Part shown: piece by piece, positions 11,190 to 21,829 of the stretch | Numbering within the stretch: the stretch's first letter is position 1 | How the letters are laid out: each line of letters starts with the position of its first letter | NCBI GenBank assembly: GCA_039090855.1 | Contig: CM076997.1 | Span: 168,174,709-168,238,708, forward strand | Origin: Macrothele yani | Taxonomy: Eukaryota > Arthropoda > Arachnida > Araneae > Macrothelidae | Direction: 5' to 3' | DNA: 64,000 nucleotides | Translations under genes and position numbers: made by a program | Notes under the pieces: model-generated | Databases searched by the model: none | Seen by the model: only the letters and a program-made list of their open reading frames with translations | Told to the model about the DNA's origin: nothing

Positions 11190-12070
11190 TTTTATATAGT
11201 CCCCCTCACGCTCGAGATACGACAACGTTTAACAAGTTTTTAGATACGACAACGTTTAACAAATGTTTTAAAAACGTTTCTGTAAAAATCTTTAGGTTCT
11301 TCTCGGAACCATTTCCTCGTATCGGCTTGAACATCTTCATCGCACGTGAATGGAATTCCTTTCAGATGTCTCTTGAGAGAAGAAAACAACCAAAAGTCAG
11401 ACGACGCTTAATCTGTGGTGTAGGGAGCGTGGTAGGGTATTCAAGAACTTTAAACGCGATTTTTTTCTGTATGGCCTCTGAAATAATAGCACTAGAGTGA
11501 GGTTTGGCGTTGTCCTGTTGAAGAATCACTGGTGTATTTTTTGCTTTAACTTTATGAGGAATGCGCGTAGCTCTCAGAATCGATAGTCGTACCCTTGGCC
11601 ACATAATCCCGATGAATAATGCCTCTGTAGTACCAGAACACAGTGGGCATGAACTTACCGGCAGAAATTGGAGATTTGAATTTTCTCACTCGAGGAGAAG
11701 ATGGATGTGGGTACTCCAGCGATTGATTTTTCATTTCCAGGTCATGAGAGTGAATACAACTCTAATCATCAGTCACAATGCTTTGAAGAAAAGCACTTCC
11801 ATAGTTTACATAGCGATCAAGCAACTTTTGGCATGTTTCAAGTCTTGATTTCTTCATTTCAGTCGATAGGTGACACGATATCCCAAAAACACACATTTTA
11901 TTTTATCCTAAAACGTTATTAATATCATTGACACTACCTAAACTAATGTCCACCTTACTTGCTATGGTTCTCTGGGTAATTTTTCTATTATTGCTGATGA
12001 GCTCACCGACTTTTTGCGATGACGGGCCTCCCACTCCGCGGCTGAACCTTTACGACCAACATTCTACTAG
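11190..12070 (-). pseudogene. mariner-like transposase, decayed (mariner A)
   Basis: The minus strand reads as a mariner transposase with several stops and frameshifts. The N-terminal paired-like DNA-binding region is visible as QPRSGRPV and then VGELISNNRKITQRTIASK. Asp 1 lies in VTDD followed by a stop in place of the usual GDE(S/T)W. GKFMPTVFWYYRGIIHRDYV is the central strand, and Asp 2 is in ILQQDNAKPHSSA. The third Asp region is frameshifted (ASSDFWLFSSLKRHLKG in the alternative frame). The C-terminus ends RKWFREEPKDFYRNVFKTF. Matching TIRs were not found. A 27-bp tandem duplication lies in the C-terminal coding end. Confidence 0.75.
11216..11269. repeat. 27-bp tandem duplication in mariner A
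   Basis: A unit beginning GATACGACAACGTTTAACAA occurs twice in a row, diverging at the end of the second copy. It falls in the C-terminal coding end of mariner A. A 27-bp unit preserves the reading frame. Confidence 0.8.
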
Positions 12071-12232
12071 TGTCCTCTGATTTTCTTACCCACAACGAAT
12101 AGTGCGTATGTCCAAAGTTCCAGAACCATAAACTACCACTAATCTAGCATGAATTTCTTTGGGAGGTACATTTTAATGAGTTCAAAACTCTATGACTGAT
12201 CAACGTGGTTTGTCACAAATATTTATTTTTTC

Positions 12233-12287
12233 AAGTCGACCATAGTTTCGCTGGGTATTGGCCTAGCTTCATCAGGACGAATGGCCC
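12233..12287 (-). ncRNA. Hammerhead ribozyme motif, core intact
   Basis: On the minus strand the order is stem I strand (CGTC), CTGATGA, a stem II hairpin (GCTAGG...CCCAGC, one mismatch), GAAA, a very short stem III (A-C, loop TATG, G-T), the cleavage triplet GTC, and GAC, which pairs back to form stem I. All conserved core nucleotides of a type I hammerhead are present. The short stem III matches PLE hammerheads, which are thought to act best as dimers. Predicted role: self-cleavage of the element's RNA. Activity is not shown by sequence alone. Confidence 0.72.
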
Positions 12288-12738
12288 GTAAATATTCAAA
12301 TTATATATGATATCATAAATGGTGTTTACAGCCACGGGTTTTGGTTAGTTGCTTCTACGCGCTTGCTAGAAATGGGGTGGATGCTATGTCCTTAACAAGT
12401 TGCGAAGACTTCTGATATATATGGAAAACCTCCAAAATATCAATTTTGGTGGTTAAATCTGGCTTGTCTATTAGTTTTGCTTCTGAAAGCAAAACAAATT
12501 AAACTAATTGAACAAGCAAACTAATTAAACTAATTAAAGAAGAAAAACAAATGGACAAGCCAGATTCAACCACCAAACTTGATATTTTGGAAGCTTTCCA
12601 TATATATCAGAAGTCTTCGCAACTTGTTAAAGACATAGCATCCACCCCATTTCTACCAAGCGCGTGGAAGCAACTAACCAAAACCCGTTACTGTAAACAC
12701 CATTTATGATAGCATGTACAATTTGAATATTTATGGGC

Positions 12739-12790
12739 CATTCGTCCTGATCAAGCTAGGTCAATACCCAGCGAAACGATGATCGACTTG
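12739..12790 (+). ncRNA. Degenerate hammerhead in the right arm
   Basis: Plus-strand counterpart of the left-arm ribozyme. The core reads CTGATCA instead of CTGATGA, and the cleavage triplet GTC is changed to ATC. GAAA and stem II are kept. The core substitution should abolish cleavage. Confidence 0.65.
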
Positions 12791-12821
12791 AAAAAGTAAA
12801 TATTTGTGCCAAACCACGTTG

Positions 12822-14194
12822 TATTTTCTTAATACGTATAATCGTCACAAGACTGTAGTCTTTGAGATGTCTGATCGTTGTTTCACACCCATCAGCACAA
12901 TTGTAAAAGAATCATCGATTTAAAACACAATTAAATACAAACGAATAAATGTAAGGAGTTTTATCACGCAGTAAAATGAAGCTAACGGAACAAATAATCG
13001 CTTGTCGTCTGAATGTTTGCTAGACAACAAGTCACGCGCGAGAAAATTGCGCGGAGGTTTTACTTATCGGACACGATTCGTGTTTCTAGGAAAATGAAAG
13101 AATTACAAGGGAAGGGTAGATACTCCCTATGTCTCATCTGCGACTACAGCCCATGTCCTCTGCGCCAGAAGCCATCATCTTAACCTTCAGAGTTACAGCT
13201 ATTTCAGATGCGTAGAAATAGTATAAATGCTTCATGATAAGTCGAAATTATTCATCATAAATAGGAATGCTTCTATAACTGAAGTAACGAATTACTACTC
13301 CCAAAGTTTAAGAACGCTAAATTCAATTTAGATTTACTTTAGATTGGAGTGTGATGATTACGTTTTTCGAGGGATACTAATGCGCAAATGTTTCGTTACA
13401 CTCTGAAAATGCAGAATTTCACTTTGTGTGTGTAAGTTTGTGCACTTTTATTCAGCACGCACTCATACTTCTTAGTATGCTTTATAATCGCTACCCGTAG
13501 CTCGTTTCTGATTCTTCTCTTTTTGGAATCGACAAAACTTTACTTACCTTATATGTTTAAATACAGAGAGGTTCCTTTACCCCATCTAATGAGCCGTGAC
13601 GAGATTTTTTCTTTCTGCTTTCTAGTTAGGCAATAAAACTTAGATTAGCAGGATCCCATTTGCATTCATTCCCCAAAGAACCTGATCTTTAAAACCCGTT
13701 GTAATTGTTCTCAACTAATCTCATCCCTAGAGTGCACGAAGTACCTCAAAGCTAGAAAAAATTGCGCTGCGACAAATTAAAACAAAATTGATTCTTTTTA
13801 TCGATATTACGGTATGCCGAGTGAAAGATTTTCTAATTGAAATTATTACTATTTATTTAATTTGCTCCCTCAATCACTCAGAGTGAAAAATGGACTTCTT
13901 GTAATAAAAAAATGTTGTGTTTCTACTTTTCTAGTATTCATAACTACCGTATATCCCGTCCTATGACGGTTGCTTTTCAGCTTAAATAAATATTAATATA
14001 TAGGGGATTTTTAATTGAAGCAAATTGAAGACAAATCAAATGGGCGACGGATTTCTGTAAGGAAACAGTAAAAGCTTGTATAGTAAGAACTCATTCATGT
14101 TAGAACTGAAAATTATATGCTATTTGTTTCCGTTTTTAAAAAGACCTCGTGATAAATAACATTCTGTGTAAAATAATTTGTTGTTTAACAATTG
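12822..14194. other. No gene seen
   Basis: AT-rich sequence between the PLE repeats and mariner B. No recognisable coding or repeat structure on either strand. Confidence 0.45.
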
Positions 14195-15481
14195 TATTGG
14201 GTTGTCGAAAAAGTATTTTGGCATCCGATGGCGGTTGGGTGGTTTTAGAAGTAATAGAAGCATGCGCAGCTCTGTTATCGCTATGGCATTTGACGGGTTC
14301 TAGTTCTAGCTGCAGTCTAAAGGGAATAGGGAGCGATTTGGTTGATTTGCGGAGATTTGACATCAAGTTGAAGATGGAAGACCAAACTGTGCATTTTCGC
14401 CACATTTTACTGTCTTACTTTCGTAAAGGGAAGAACTCGCGTCAAGCTTGCGAAAAGTTGCGTAAAGTGTACGGTGATAATGCTCTACAAGAACGTCAGT
14501 GCCAGCGGTGGTTCGCAAAATTCCGTGCTGGTGATTTTGACCTCAACAATGCTCCTCGGTCCGGGAGGCTTACCAAGGTTGATGACGACCAAATCAAGGC
14601 ATTGATCGATTCAAATCCACGTTAAACGACACGAGAGATTGCAGACACATTGCACATCCATTATGCAAGCGTTCACGACCACCTGAAGAAGCTGTGATAC
14701 GTAAGCAAGATCGCTGTGTGGGTTCCTCATAAACTCAAAGAAGCTCAATTGACGGCGAGTATAAACATCTGCGATATGCTCATTTAACGTGAGGAAAACA
14801 ATCCTTTTTTGAAGCGACTGATAATTGGTGACGAAAAGTGGATTGTATACAACAACAGAAGTGCTGCGCAAACGGTCTTGGTCCCGACGTGCTGCTTCGT
14901 CTTAAACGACATCCAAAGCAGACATTCATCAGCAGAAGGTCTTGGTCTCAGTGTGGTGGGAATTTATAGGTATCGTGTGTTTCAAGCTCCTACCACGGTA
15001 TCAAACAATCAATTCGAATATGTACTGTCGGCAATTGGACAGTTTGAACGAATCCATCATCCAGAAACTTCCAGGGCTCGTTCATCATAACGGTGTTGTG
15101 TTCCATCACGACAACGCGAGACCACACGCAAGTTTGATCACCTGCCAAAAATTATTGGAGCTTGGGTGGGATGTGTTGCCACACCTAGCATACTTGACTG
15201 ACCTTGCGCCGTGACTTTCCTTTGTTTCGCTCTCTTCAACAGTCCTTGCGTGATATAACGTTCAATTCAGATGAGGCTGTAAATCAGCACCTTGTACAGT
15301 TTTTCGCCACGAAAGACAGGTCCTTCTATGAACGAGGCATTCTGCAGCTCACTGAAAGATGGCAAAAGGTTATCGAACAAAACGGGCATTATATCATTGA
15401 TTGATCTTTGTTCTTTCTATCAATAAATGACCTTTGCAAAACATGGCTAAATTACGTCATGACTTTTCCGACAACCCAATA
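14195..15481 (+). mobile_element. mariner B, complete with TIRs and TA duplication
   Basis: The left end is TA then TTGGGTTGTCGAAAAAGT. The right end is its inverted partner (ACTTTTCCGACAACCCAA) followed by TA. The length between the TA dinucleotides is about 1283 bp, the classic mariner size. The enclosed transposase is on the plus strand and is broken. The TIRs differ at a few positions, as expected for an old copy. Confidence 0.92.
14374..15404 (+). pseudogene. mariner B transposase, broken
   Basis: The start is the ATG of MEDQTVHFRHILLSYFRKGK, which matches the usual mariner N-terminus, followed by the two helix-turn-helix regions (RQACEKLRKVYGDNALQERQ, then APRSGRLTKVDDDQIKALI). An in-frame TAA follows SNPR at about 14623. 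The reading continues TREIADTLHIHYASVHDHLK, then a second stop. Catalytic Asp 1 is in IIGDEKWIVYNN, Asp 2 in VVFHHDNARPHASL and Asp 3 in DFPLFRSLQ after a frameshift. The C-terminus is ERWQKVIEQNGHYIID and a stop. All three Asp residues survive, but nonsense and frameshift changes make it inactive. Confidence 0.9.
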
Positions 15482-15484
15482 GAT

Positions 15485-16215
15485 TAGAGCATTTAGATAG
15501 ATCGATGGTTTTCAAAATGTGTAATATAATCAACACTAAACTCGGAAAGTTCTTTTCGTGTAAACTTACCTTAATAACTTTTACTTTGATATTTTGTGTT
15601 AAATTACTTTTTCTCCGGCACACTTGTATTCCCTTCACGGCTTGTTTTAGACTGTCCTATTCGACGGTTAGTTTGAAACTTAATTACTGAAGCTTTTTCT
15701 AAAAAATAATGCGACATATGCTATTACAAAGCGGGACTATCTAAATTCTCGACAATGTACTGTTGGGGGCGACATCTGCTTTTAGATGCAATCTTGCTCA
15801 TTTTAGCATCTCAAGATTTCAGCTTTTAATGTAGATTAGAGAGTTTAGATAGATCGACATTTTGCAAAATGTGTAATACAATCAGCACTACACTCGGAAA
15901 ATTAGTTAAATGAAAAAAGTGAAAAATAATTAAAGCGTACAAATTAATATTCGAATTGTGCTAAATTAAATTAATATAAAAACGCAACTTACCGTGATAT
16001 TAAGATTTTAATTCGAATTTTGTAGATCGGATAAATAAAACTCAAGCCATTGATAATCCAGTGTTTTTAAATAAGTACGCGATCATTTTGCCATCTCAAT
16101 GTAATCGCATGCAAATTCAACATGCTGTGATATTAAGAATTCAATTCGAATTTTGTATATTGGAAAAACAGAAGTGGAGTCATTAATAATCCAATCTTTT
16201 GAAATTAGCACGTGA
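15485..16215. repeat. Short diverged direct repeats
   Basis: A segment of about 70 bp starting TTTAGATAGATCGA recurs at about 15494 and 15844, roughly 350 bp apart. A second segment containing TTCAATTCGAATTTTGTA-like sequence recurs at about 15985 and 16120. It may be the remains of an old tandem array that mariner B landed beside. No coding capacity. Confidence 0.5.
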
Positions 16216-16740
16216 TCACCTTGACAGCTAAAAGTGATAGCGTGCTATTATATAGCAGGCAATCATTCAGACATCTCGAGAGCAGACACAAATTGATCGA
16301 CAAGTGAAGGCACAACAATGCCGACATTACTGTGACGTCATGCGTTCCGGAGAGGCAGGTAGATAGATATGGGTGATTATATATATTATAACAATACTAA
16401 ATTGATTCATTAAATACAAAATGCAGGCATGCTTTACTGAAAAAGGAATGTGTAGATCTTGTTTTAAGTGCTAATAAAATTATTTTTTTTTGCAAGAATC
16501 ACTTTTATTAATTTAGTAACAGTTTAAAGGAAGATTTGTGATGTGTTTAATAAATTATAATATAGAGCGTGAGAAAAGAATAGTTGTTGTACATCCTGGA
16601 TAAAGTAAAAATGTTTCAAGCATAGATTACAAATGTAAGAAGTCACATATCTTTTGCGAGTTCATACGAACAAAGGTACTAAAAGGCTAGCATTCATGAG
16701 GATGAGCTTCGGAGTCGGCATAAGGTATCCGGCATCTTTA
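16216..16740. other. No gene seen
   Basis: AT-rich, with a (TA)n-like stretch near 16376-16390. No recognised protein or repeat family. Confidence 0.4.
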
Positions 16741-16779
16741 TATGCGATGCTTAAGGGAAATATTGATTAGCCCCTTCTT

Positions 16780-17109
16780 CTCAATGAGGCAGGTGTTTAT
16801 GCAATCCCAATGTAATATCCGGACGGTTCCAGGCGATACTACATTGGAATGACGAAACGTTCGTTTGGAATTAGAATCAACGAACATAAAAGGGATGCAA
16901 AAGACGGTAAAATAGCCACTGCACTATCAAGAAAGGTCCAGTTCAAGTCCGCTGATCCTATGTGGAATGATATCAAGAAATTAGTTTCATACTCCACACC
17001 TAAATCCACTGCCATTCGCGAAACCTTGGAAATTTTGACCAGCAGCGAAGCTTGTAATGATAGCATCTCTTTCGAGTTGCCACGCATTTGGAATCAATTC
17101 TTCAAATAA
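16780..17109 (+). pseudogene. PLE GIY-YIG endonuclease, C-terminal fragment
   Basis: The plus strand reads EAGVYAIPM, a stop, then YPDGSRRYYIGMTKRSFGIR and INEHKRDAKDGKIATALSRK. GVYAI and YYIG correspond to the GIY and YIG strands, and KRSFGIRINEH supplies the Arg and the HK/EH helix of the GIY-YIG nuclease found at the C-terminus of PLEs. The reading ends with SFELPRIWNQFFK and a stop at 17109. The expected catalytic Glu further along could be in RETLEIL. The reverse transcriptase that should precede it is not present, apart from a degenerate SPLLLNEAG-like run. In PLEs this nuclease nicks the target DNA to prime reverse transcription. One stop lies between the two motifs. Confidence 0.72.
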
Positions 17110-17931
17110 TGCTGTGTTTTCTACCCAAATTCAACGTGTCCAACCAACGCGACCCCGTTTCTTCGAATGTCTGATCACATTTGCGCCTATTCATTTATTG
17201 TCTAGTCAAGTCACCGCGTTTAAATTGTTGAAGTGTTTCATTATCCAATTTGCAGTTAGCTGTCTACTTTCCTTGAAAAAGTTATCTGGTTGATGTACGA
17301 AAGCTTGGAAACGATTTACATTCTACGCCAAGAAATTCGGATCACTAGTACTATTTTAAGTTTAATTGGTGTACAGTTTCTTGTTATCAATTAGTAATTC
17401 ATATACTGAAAGTGATGAAATAAGGATTTTGCCGACATTGTTTTCATCTGAAGTTGGCGATCTTAATTCAGTTGTTTATACAATAGCTCAAAGGAGGAAA
17501 TCCTTACTCTATCAACAACCAGCGAACATCGCTCCATTAGCAACTTTTCCATTAACTCCATTTTCATTAATCGCTCCATTAACAACTACAGAAATTAACA
17601 GCTTGAAACTCTAATCCTAATTACTATGCCACTCAGTAATGACCTCAAATTAACTGGTCATTCGATAGATTATAAAAGTTAGTGAATCATGCGAATGAAA
17701 TATTGCAAGGTATTTCGAAGGCATAACATATGTCAAAGTTTATCGACATGTCAGTTTAATCACACTTATTTTACAGCAAATATTTCGTTTACCCAAACAT
17801 GATTCCGATGATGCAGGTTATGTCCTTTTTTTCTATTCCACGTTTCGCATTTTAGATAATATCGATGTTTCTGATTGATATGCTAGTACATTCTACAAAA
17901 TCAGTTGAAGTATGCGCCTCATTTTAAATAT
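17110..17931. other. No gene seen
   Basis: No recognisable coding signal. It could include untranslated 3' sequence of the PLE fragment, but no hammerhead core was found here. Confidence 0.4.
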
Positions 17932-18155
17932 GCCGCCGCGGTGGCGCAGTGGTCTAAGCGATGGCTTATGATCATTCGTCCGGAAGGGGTCCGGGTTCGA
18001 ATCCCGGTTAGGCATGGATGTTGTGTTTGTCTTACGGCACTGACTCTCTTCCTTCCCTGGAACCAGTGACCCTAAATTAGGGACGGGCGACTGCATTAGG
18101 GACAGCCTATTGAGTTGCTCACGGTGGTAATTAAACCTCCAATCAAAAAAAAAAA
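17932..18155 (+). mobile_element. SINE-A copy 3, best tRNA head
   Basis: The clearest copy. The tRNA-like head has A box GGTGGCGCAGTGGTCTAAG and B box GGGTTCGAATCCC, giving an internal RNA polymerase III promoter. The body has TTGTCTTACGGCACTGA and CCCTGGAACCAGTGACCC, and it ends with CCTCCAATC plus an A run. It is a non-autonomous retroposon that depends on a LINE for movement. The RTE copies here end in (TGA)n and not poly(A), so they are not the obvious partner. Confidence 0.88.
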
Positions 18156-18555
18156 TTAATACGATGCGCATTGAGAATCAACGCGATTTGTCATTTGTTA
18201 CATAAGGAAAGTTGTCGCTATTAATGATTTAGATTGAATCTTCGAAACATTTCATGTTTGAAATAAGTTTCCTGTTAAATGCGACCCGTTAGTTATAACT
18301 CTGGATATGTTTTAGATGTTTTCTCATTGTTTCAAAGAAGCACCTTTTACAACCATTCGATGGCCATTATACAAGGTAGTATCCAAACCTTCTCGGACTA
18401 GGTCCGTGAGCCTATAGATACACGGCTGGCCACCCAAAATGCAACACCAAGAAGGACACGAGATAACAAAGCCAGATTTACTGGACACATAACAACAGAT
18501 ACAAAGATGAAACGATCAAGCTTACACTCCCGTGCGACTTGCGGAACACGCAGAC

Positions 18556-19337
18556 ATCAATAGTTCGTGTGGCCCCTATGGCTGGCGATAACGGCTGCTA
18601 CACACTGCGGCATTGAACGAAATAGGCTTTGAATGTGGGCTTGGGGTATGTCGGTCCAGGCTGCTTCCACACGTTGCCACAGTTCATCAGGCGTAGCCGC
18701 GGGAGGTGCTTACCGGGCTATTCGGTTGTCGATCAGCGACCAGACCTGGTCGATGGGCGACATATCGGTACCGCCACGCGCGGATCCGATCATCGTGGTG
18801 CCGCGGTACCGCCACGCGCGGATCCGATCATCGTGGTGTTGCAGGCAGAAGCGGAATTCTTCGGAGAAGCAAATGTCGTACCATTCCGTAGTCCAGGTGC
18901 GGCGTTGAACGGCCCACTGCCGCCGCACTCGCCAGTGGTGTAACGTCAATGGCAATCGGAGCAATGGGCGCCGTGCGACAAGTCCCCGCTCCTGCAGACA
19001 ACGTCGAACGGTAAGTGCTGACACAGGTTGTTGCGCAACACACCCTAATTCCTGCGCTAACGTTCGTGGTGTGGCGGTGCGAGCCGTCAATGCCCGCCGC
19101 ACAACATGCCGGACCTCTCGTTCGGTGGTGTGCCGCGGCTGTGGCAATCGCTCGCGTCGGTCCGTCCGTCCCTCCTGCACCCACCGAATTCCATACTCGC
19201 CTCATTGTGGCTGGATGTCGTCCCACAAGGTCGCCGATGTCTCGGTAAGATAAACCGCTGTCGCGATAAGCCACTATTCATCTTCTGTCGAACTCCAAAA
19301 CGTGCTGGAATGACAGCCGTATTCTGCGACGATGCAT
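18556..19337 (-). pseudogene. Tc1 C transposase, centre deleted
   Basis: The minus strand starts MHRRRIRLSFQHVLEFDRR and, after a stop, gives the helix-turn-helix AYRDSGLSYRDIGDLVGRH. A frameshift leads into TLAQELGCVAQQPVSALTVR, then LLRLPLTLHHWRVRRQW and Asp 1 as FSEEFRFCLQHHDDRIRAW, where the expected SDESRF has become SEEFRF. About 100 residues, including Asp 2, are then missing, and the text jumps to TDMSPIDQVW, where the usual catalytic Glu of SPIE is Asp. The C-terminus AAVIASHRGHTNY and a stop are typical of the family. A 38-bp tandem duplication sits at the deletion point. Confidence 0.82.
18767..18838. repeat. 38-bp tandem duplication in Tc1 C
   Basis: Two near-identical units beginning GGTACCGCCACGCGCGGATC at 18767 and 18805. 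They sit exactly where the central transposase segment is missing, which suggests duplication and deletion arose together during faulty repair. Confidence 0.85.
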
Positions 19338-19572
19338 CAGGAAACTTCCAACGCAAAGGTCTGGTAGCACAACACACTTCCACTACTTACACCTCGCCTT
19401 CTGTCCCACCTTCTTACAGTGCTTCTCGGTTGGGTGCCGGCCGCACATGGTTTGCATATGCCATGCAATGCTAATCGTTTCAATGTCCTTACGCGGGCGA
19501 CGCATGCAGCGAATTTCAGGCCAATCGGATGCTTCCTTCTTAGTTTTGAATTTTGGGTGGCCAGCAGTGTAG

Positions 19573-20850
19573 TTAGAGTTGCAAAGCTGAAGCAAATCGT
19601 TCTTCAAAATAAGACCCTCTTTCAAAAACAGACTTCTGCCAGCGGCTGTAGAGTTCGTCGAAGCACTTCTGGATCCCATTCTTTGCAATGTCCTTCAATG
19701 AAATCAGCGATGGGTTTTGCACTTCTTCTGCACTCAGAAACAGAGGACTGTTTAGTGGCCGTGTAAGATCAGGGAAGAGGTGGAAGTCGCAGGGGGCGAG
19801 GTCAGGTGAGCACAGCGGGTGTGGCAAGAAAACAGTTCCTGTTTCGGCGAAAAACTCACGAACGAGGAGTGGCCGGTGTGCCGGTGTATTGTCGTGCAAC
19901 AGCAGCCACGTTTAATCACCCCACACTTGAGGCCTCTTTTTGGCGGATCGAATCATTTAGACATCGCATTATGACCAGATAGAACTCCTTGTTGATATAT
20001 GAGGCCTCTTCTTGCGGATCGACTCATTTAGACGTCGCATGATGTCCATATGGAGCTCCTTGTTGACATTTGAGGCCTCTTCTTGCGGGTCGACCCATTT
20101 AGAAGTCGCATGATGTCCAGGTAGAGCTCCTTGTTGAAAGTTGAGGCCTCGTCTTGCGGATTGACTCATTTAGATGTCGCATGATGTCCAGATAGAGCTC
20201 CTGGTTGACATTCCGTCTTTCAGGAATAAATTTAAGATGAATACCCAGAATGTCTAGCATGATCTTGCCTTTGCTGAAAAGCTGGGCCGAATTTCTGCTT
20301 GCGAGGAGACGATGGCGATATGCACGTAGCTTATTCCCGCTTATTCTGCGGGTCAAAGAGGAAGCACATTTTTTATCCACCGTTATGATTCTTCTAAGAC
20401 ATCATTGGTCTTGGTCGGCGGCGGATACGAGATCGCCCGCCCTTTCCACCTCTATAGCCAACTGATCTTCAGTTAACATGCGTGAGACGATGCGTTGACC
20501 CACTCGGTGGATCTTCGGATCAGCGGTTAGTATCCGTTGACACATAGTCTTCGATAACCCAGAAGCTTCTGCTATTTGTCCGATTGTCCATTGTCTGTTG
20601 GCGCGTACGATGGCCGCAACGTTCGAAATGGTTTCAGCCATGCGAGCCGTCACTGGCGGCCAGCTTTGTTCGTCGTCTTTGACCTCCTGTCTGCCTTCTC
20701 TGAAGCGCCTATGCCGCTCTTATGTGTGTGACTGCGACAGGGTGTTTTCGCCATGACATGCTTCAATAACCCGAAGGTTTCTGATGTACTTTTGCCCAAA
20801 CGAACACAAAACTGGATGTTAACGCTCTGCTCAAAAAACGCCATTTTTCA
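19573..20850 (-). pseudogene. mariner C transposase with internal minisatellite
   Basis: The minus strand starts near 20844 as MAFFEQSVNIQFCVRLGKS. The second helix-turn-helix is MAETISNVAAIVRANRQWTI and GQIAEASGLSKTMCQRILT. Asp 1 is replaced in TVDKKCASS, where GDE(S/T)W is expected. After ERRNVNQELYLDIMRHLNES the gene enters a four-unit 71-bp tandem repeat, and then resumes in another frame as HDNTPAHRPLLVREFF (Asp 2) and SPDLAPCDFHLF (Asp 3). The C-terminus is LYSRWQKSVFERGSYFEERF. The right terminal repeat, expected near 20950-21060, was not identified. The left end touches Tc1 C. Confidence 0.82.
19928..20212. repeat. 71-bp minisatellite (4 units) inside mariner C
   Basis: Units start at 19928, 20000, 20071 and 20142, with periods 72, 71 and 71 bp. 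Each starts TGAGGCCTC and contains CATTTAGA and CGCATGATGTCC or a close variant. The unit derives from the transposase segment that encodes LYLDIMRHLNESIR. The period is not a multiple of three, so expansion breaks the frame. Confidence 0.9.
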
Positions 20851-21064
20851 TCAACGGACGAACACTGAGCAAGTTGCTCACAACACCCGGATGTACCACA
20901 TCCAGAGCGTAAAGCAAATGGACGGAACCATTTCCTTGTAAGGGGGATAAGGTCGTAACGTAATCCAATAATCACCGTGAGTGTGCGATATACGTACTTT
21001 GCCGTACAGGCGTGGTGCGGTAACTTCTGTATCCTATTCCGTATTTCAAAATGTGTCAAATAAG

Positions 21065-21800
21065 CATCATTACAAATGTCTATGTGCCTCTTCTTAATAT
21101 TTTTACGTTACCGGCATTGTGAATGTTTCAGGGGCATGTTCTGATGACTGATGGTGTAACCCACACATACGGTCCCCTGACCTTTTTTAGTTGGCCTCTA
21201 TATCAGTGACTTCCATCTGAATTCAAGTAATGCCTTTTGTTGATGATAGGATTTTTCTGAAATGATATGCTATTTACTGGTTAAAGACGACGTCTTCTTT
21301 GTCATCCTTAAACTTATTTGTCCGTGAAATGGTTTAAGTTCCGAAAAGGGCACTAGTTGTTGTACGAAACATATAAAATCAAAATTTGTGTCCAGTTATT
21401 ACACCAATAAGCATTTTGCAAAAATCAATTTTCCCGTTTTTCTTCCGACTGAATGCTTATCGAAAATTAGTTTAGTCTCAGTCCTTTTGTTGTAAAGCCT
21501 TTTCTTTTCAATCAGGAAGTGTCAACACTGTCGCACAAGATTTAATACACTCTAAATACCACGTCTCCGCACACCTAAAGTACCTGTATTGGGTGATCAA
21601 GTCGAATAAATCCTGAAATTTCTTGATGAATATCATCTGATTTTCATCAAAAATGATTTTACCAGGATATAGGAAGAAACTTCACCTTAATGTTAAAACT
21701 TTAGATATTGTGCTTGCTGAGAATACTTAAGACTATTTAAAGAAAATATTAATCTTTAGTACTCCTTTGTGGAAGGTACCGAAATAATATGGTATTACTG
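21065..21800. other. No gene seen
   Basis: No clear coding signal. Its right part may include very degenerate LINE sequence leading into the fragment at 21830. Confidence 0.4.
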
Positions 21801-21829
21801 AGAATCAACGTAATAGTGTGAGACCCATA

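Larger units (their letters stand above)
12201..12821. mobile_element. Penelope-like terminal repeats in inverted orientation
   Basis: Two arms of about 275 bp are inverted copies of each other around a spacer of about 65 bp. The left arm starts CAACGTGGTTTGTCAC and the right arm ends with its near reverse complement. Both arms hold a hammerhead ribozyme motif in opposite orientation. Hammerheads in terminal repeats are an established feature of PLEs, and inverted terminal repeats are known in that class. No PLE reverse transcriptase lies between the arms. A third partial copy is at 48499-48720. The PLE endonuclease fragment at 16780-17109 could belong to the same or another PLE. The arms differ at scattered sites, so the palindrome is not new. 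Confidence 0.7.
18419..19571 (-). mobile_element. Tc1 C: TIR-bounded, internally deleted
   Basis: The left end TACACGGCTGGCCACCCAAA and the right end (minus strand) TACACTGCTGGCCACCCAAA are inverted partners ending in TA. Total length is 1153 bp. The first part of the minus strand matches Tc1 K at 63030 almost base for base beyond the TIR, so they are one family. The transposase gene has lost its centre. The right end abuts the 3' end of mariner C, so this element probably inserted in or beside that mariner. Confidence 0.88.

Noticed and set aside
19928..20212. CRISPR-like or regulatory repeat array
   Set aside because: Contiguous 71-bp units homologous to mariner coding sequence; no spacers.
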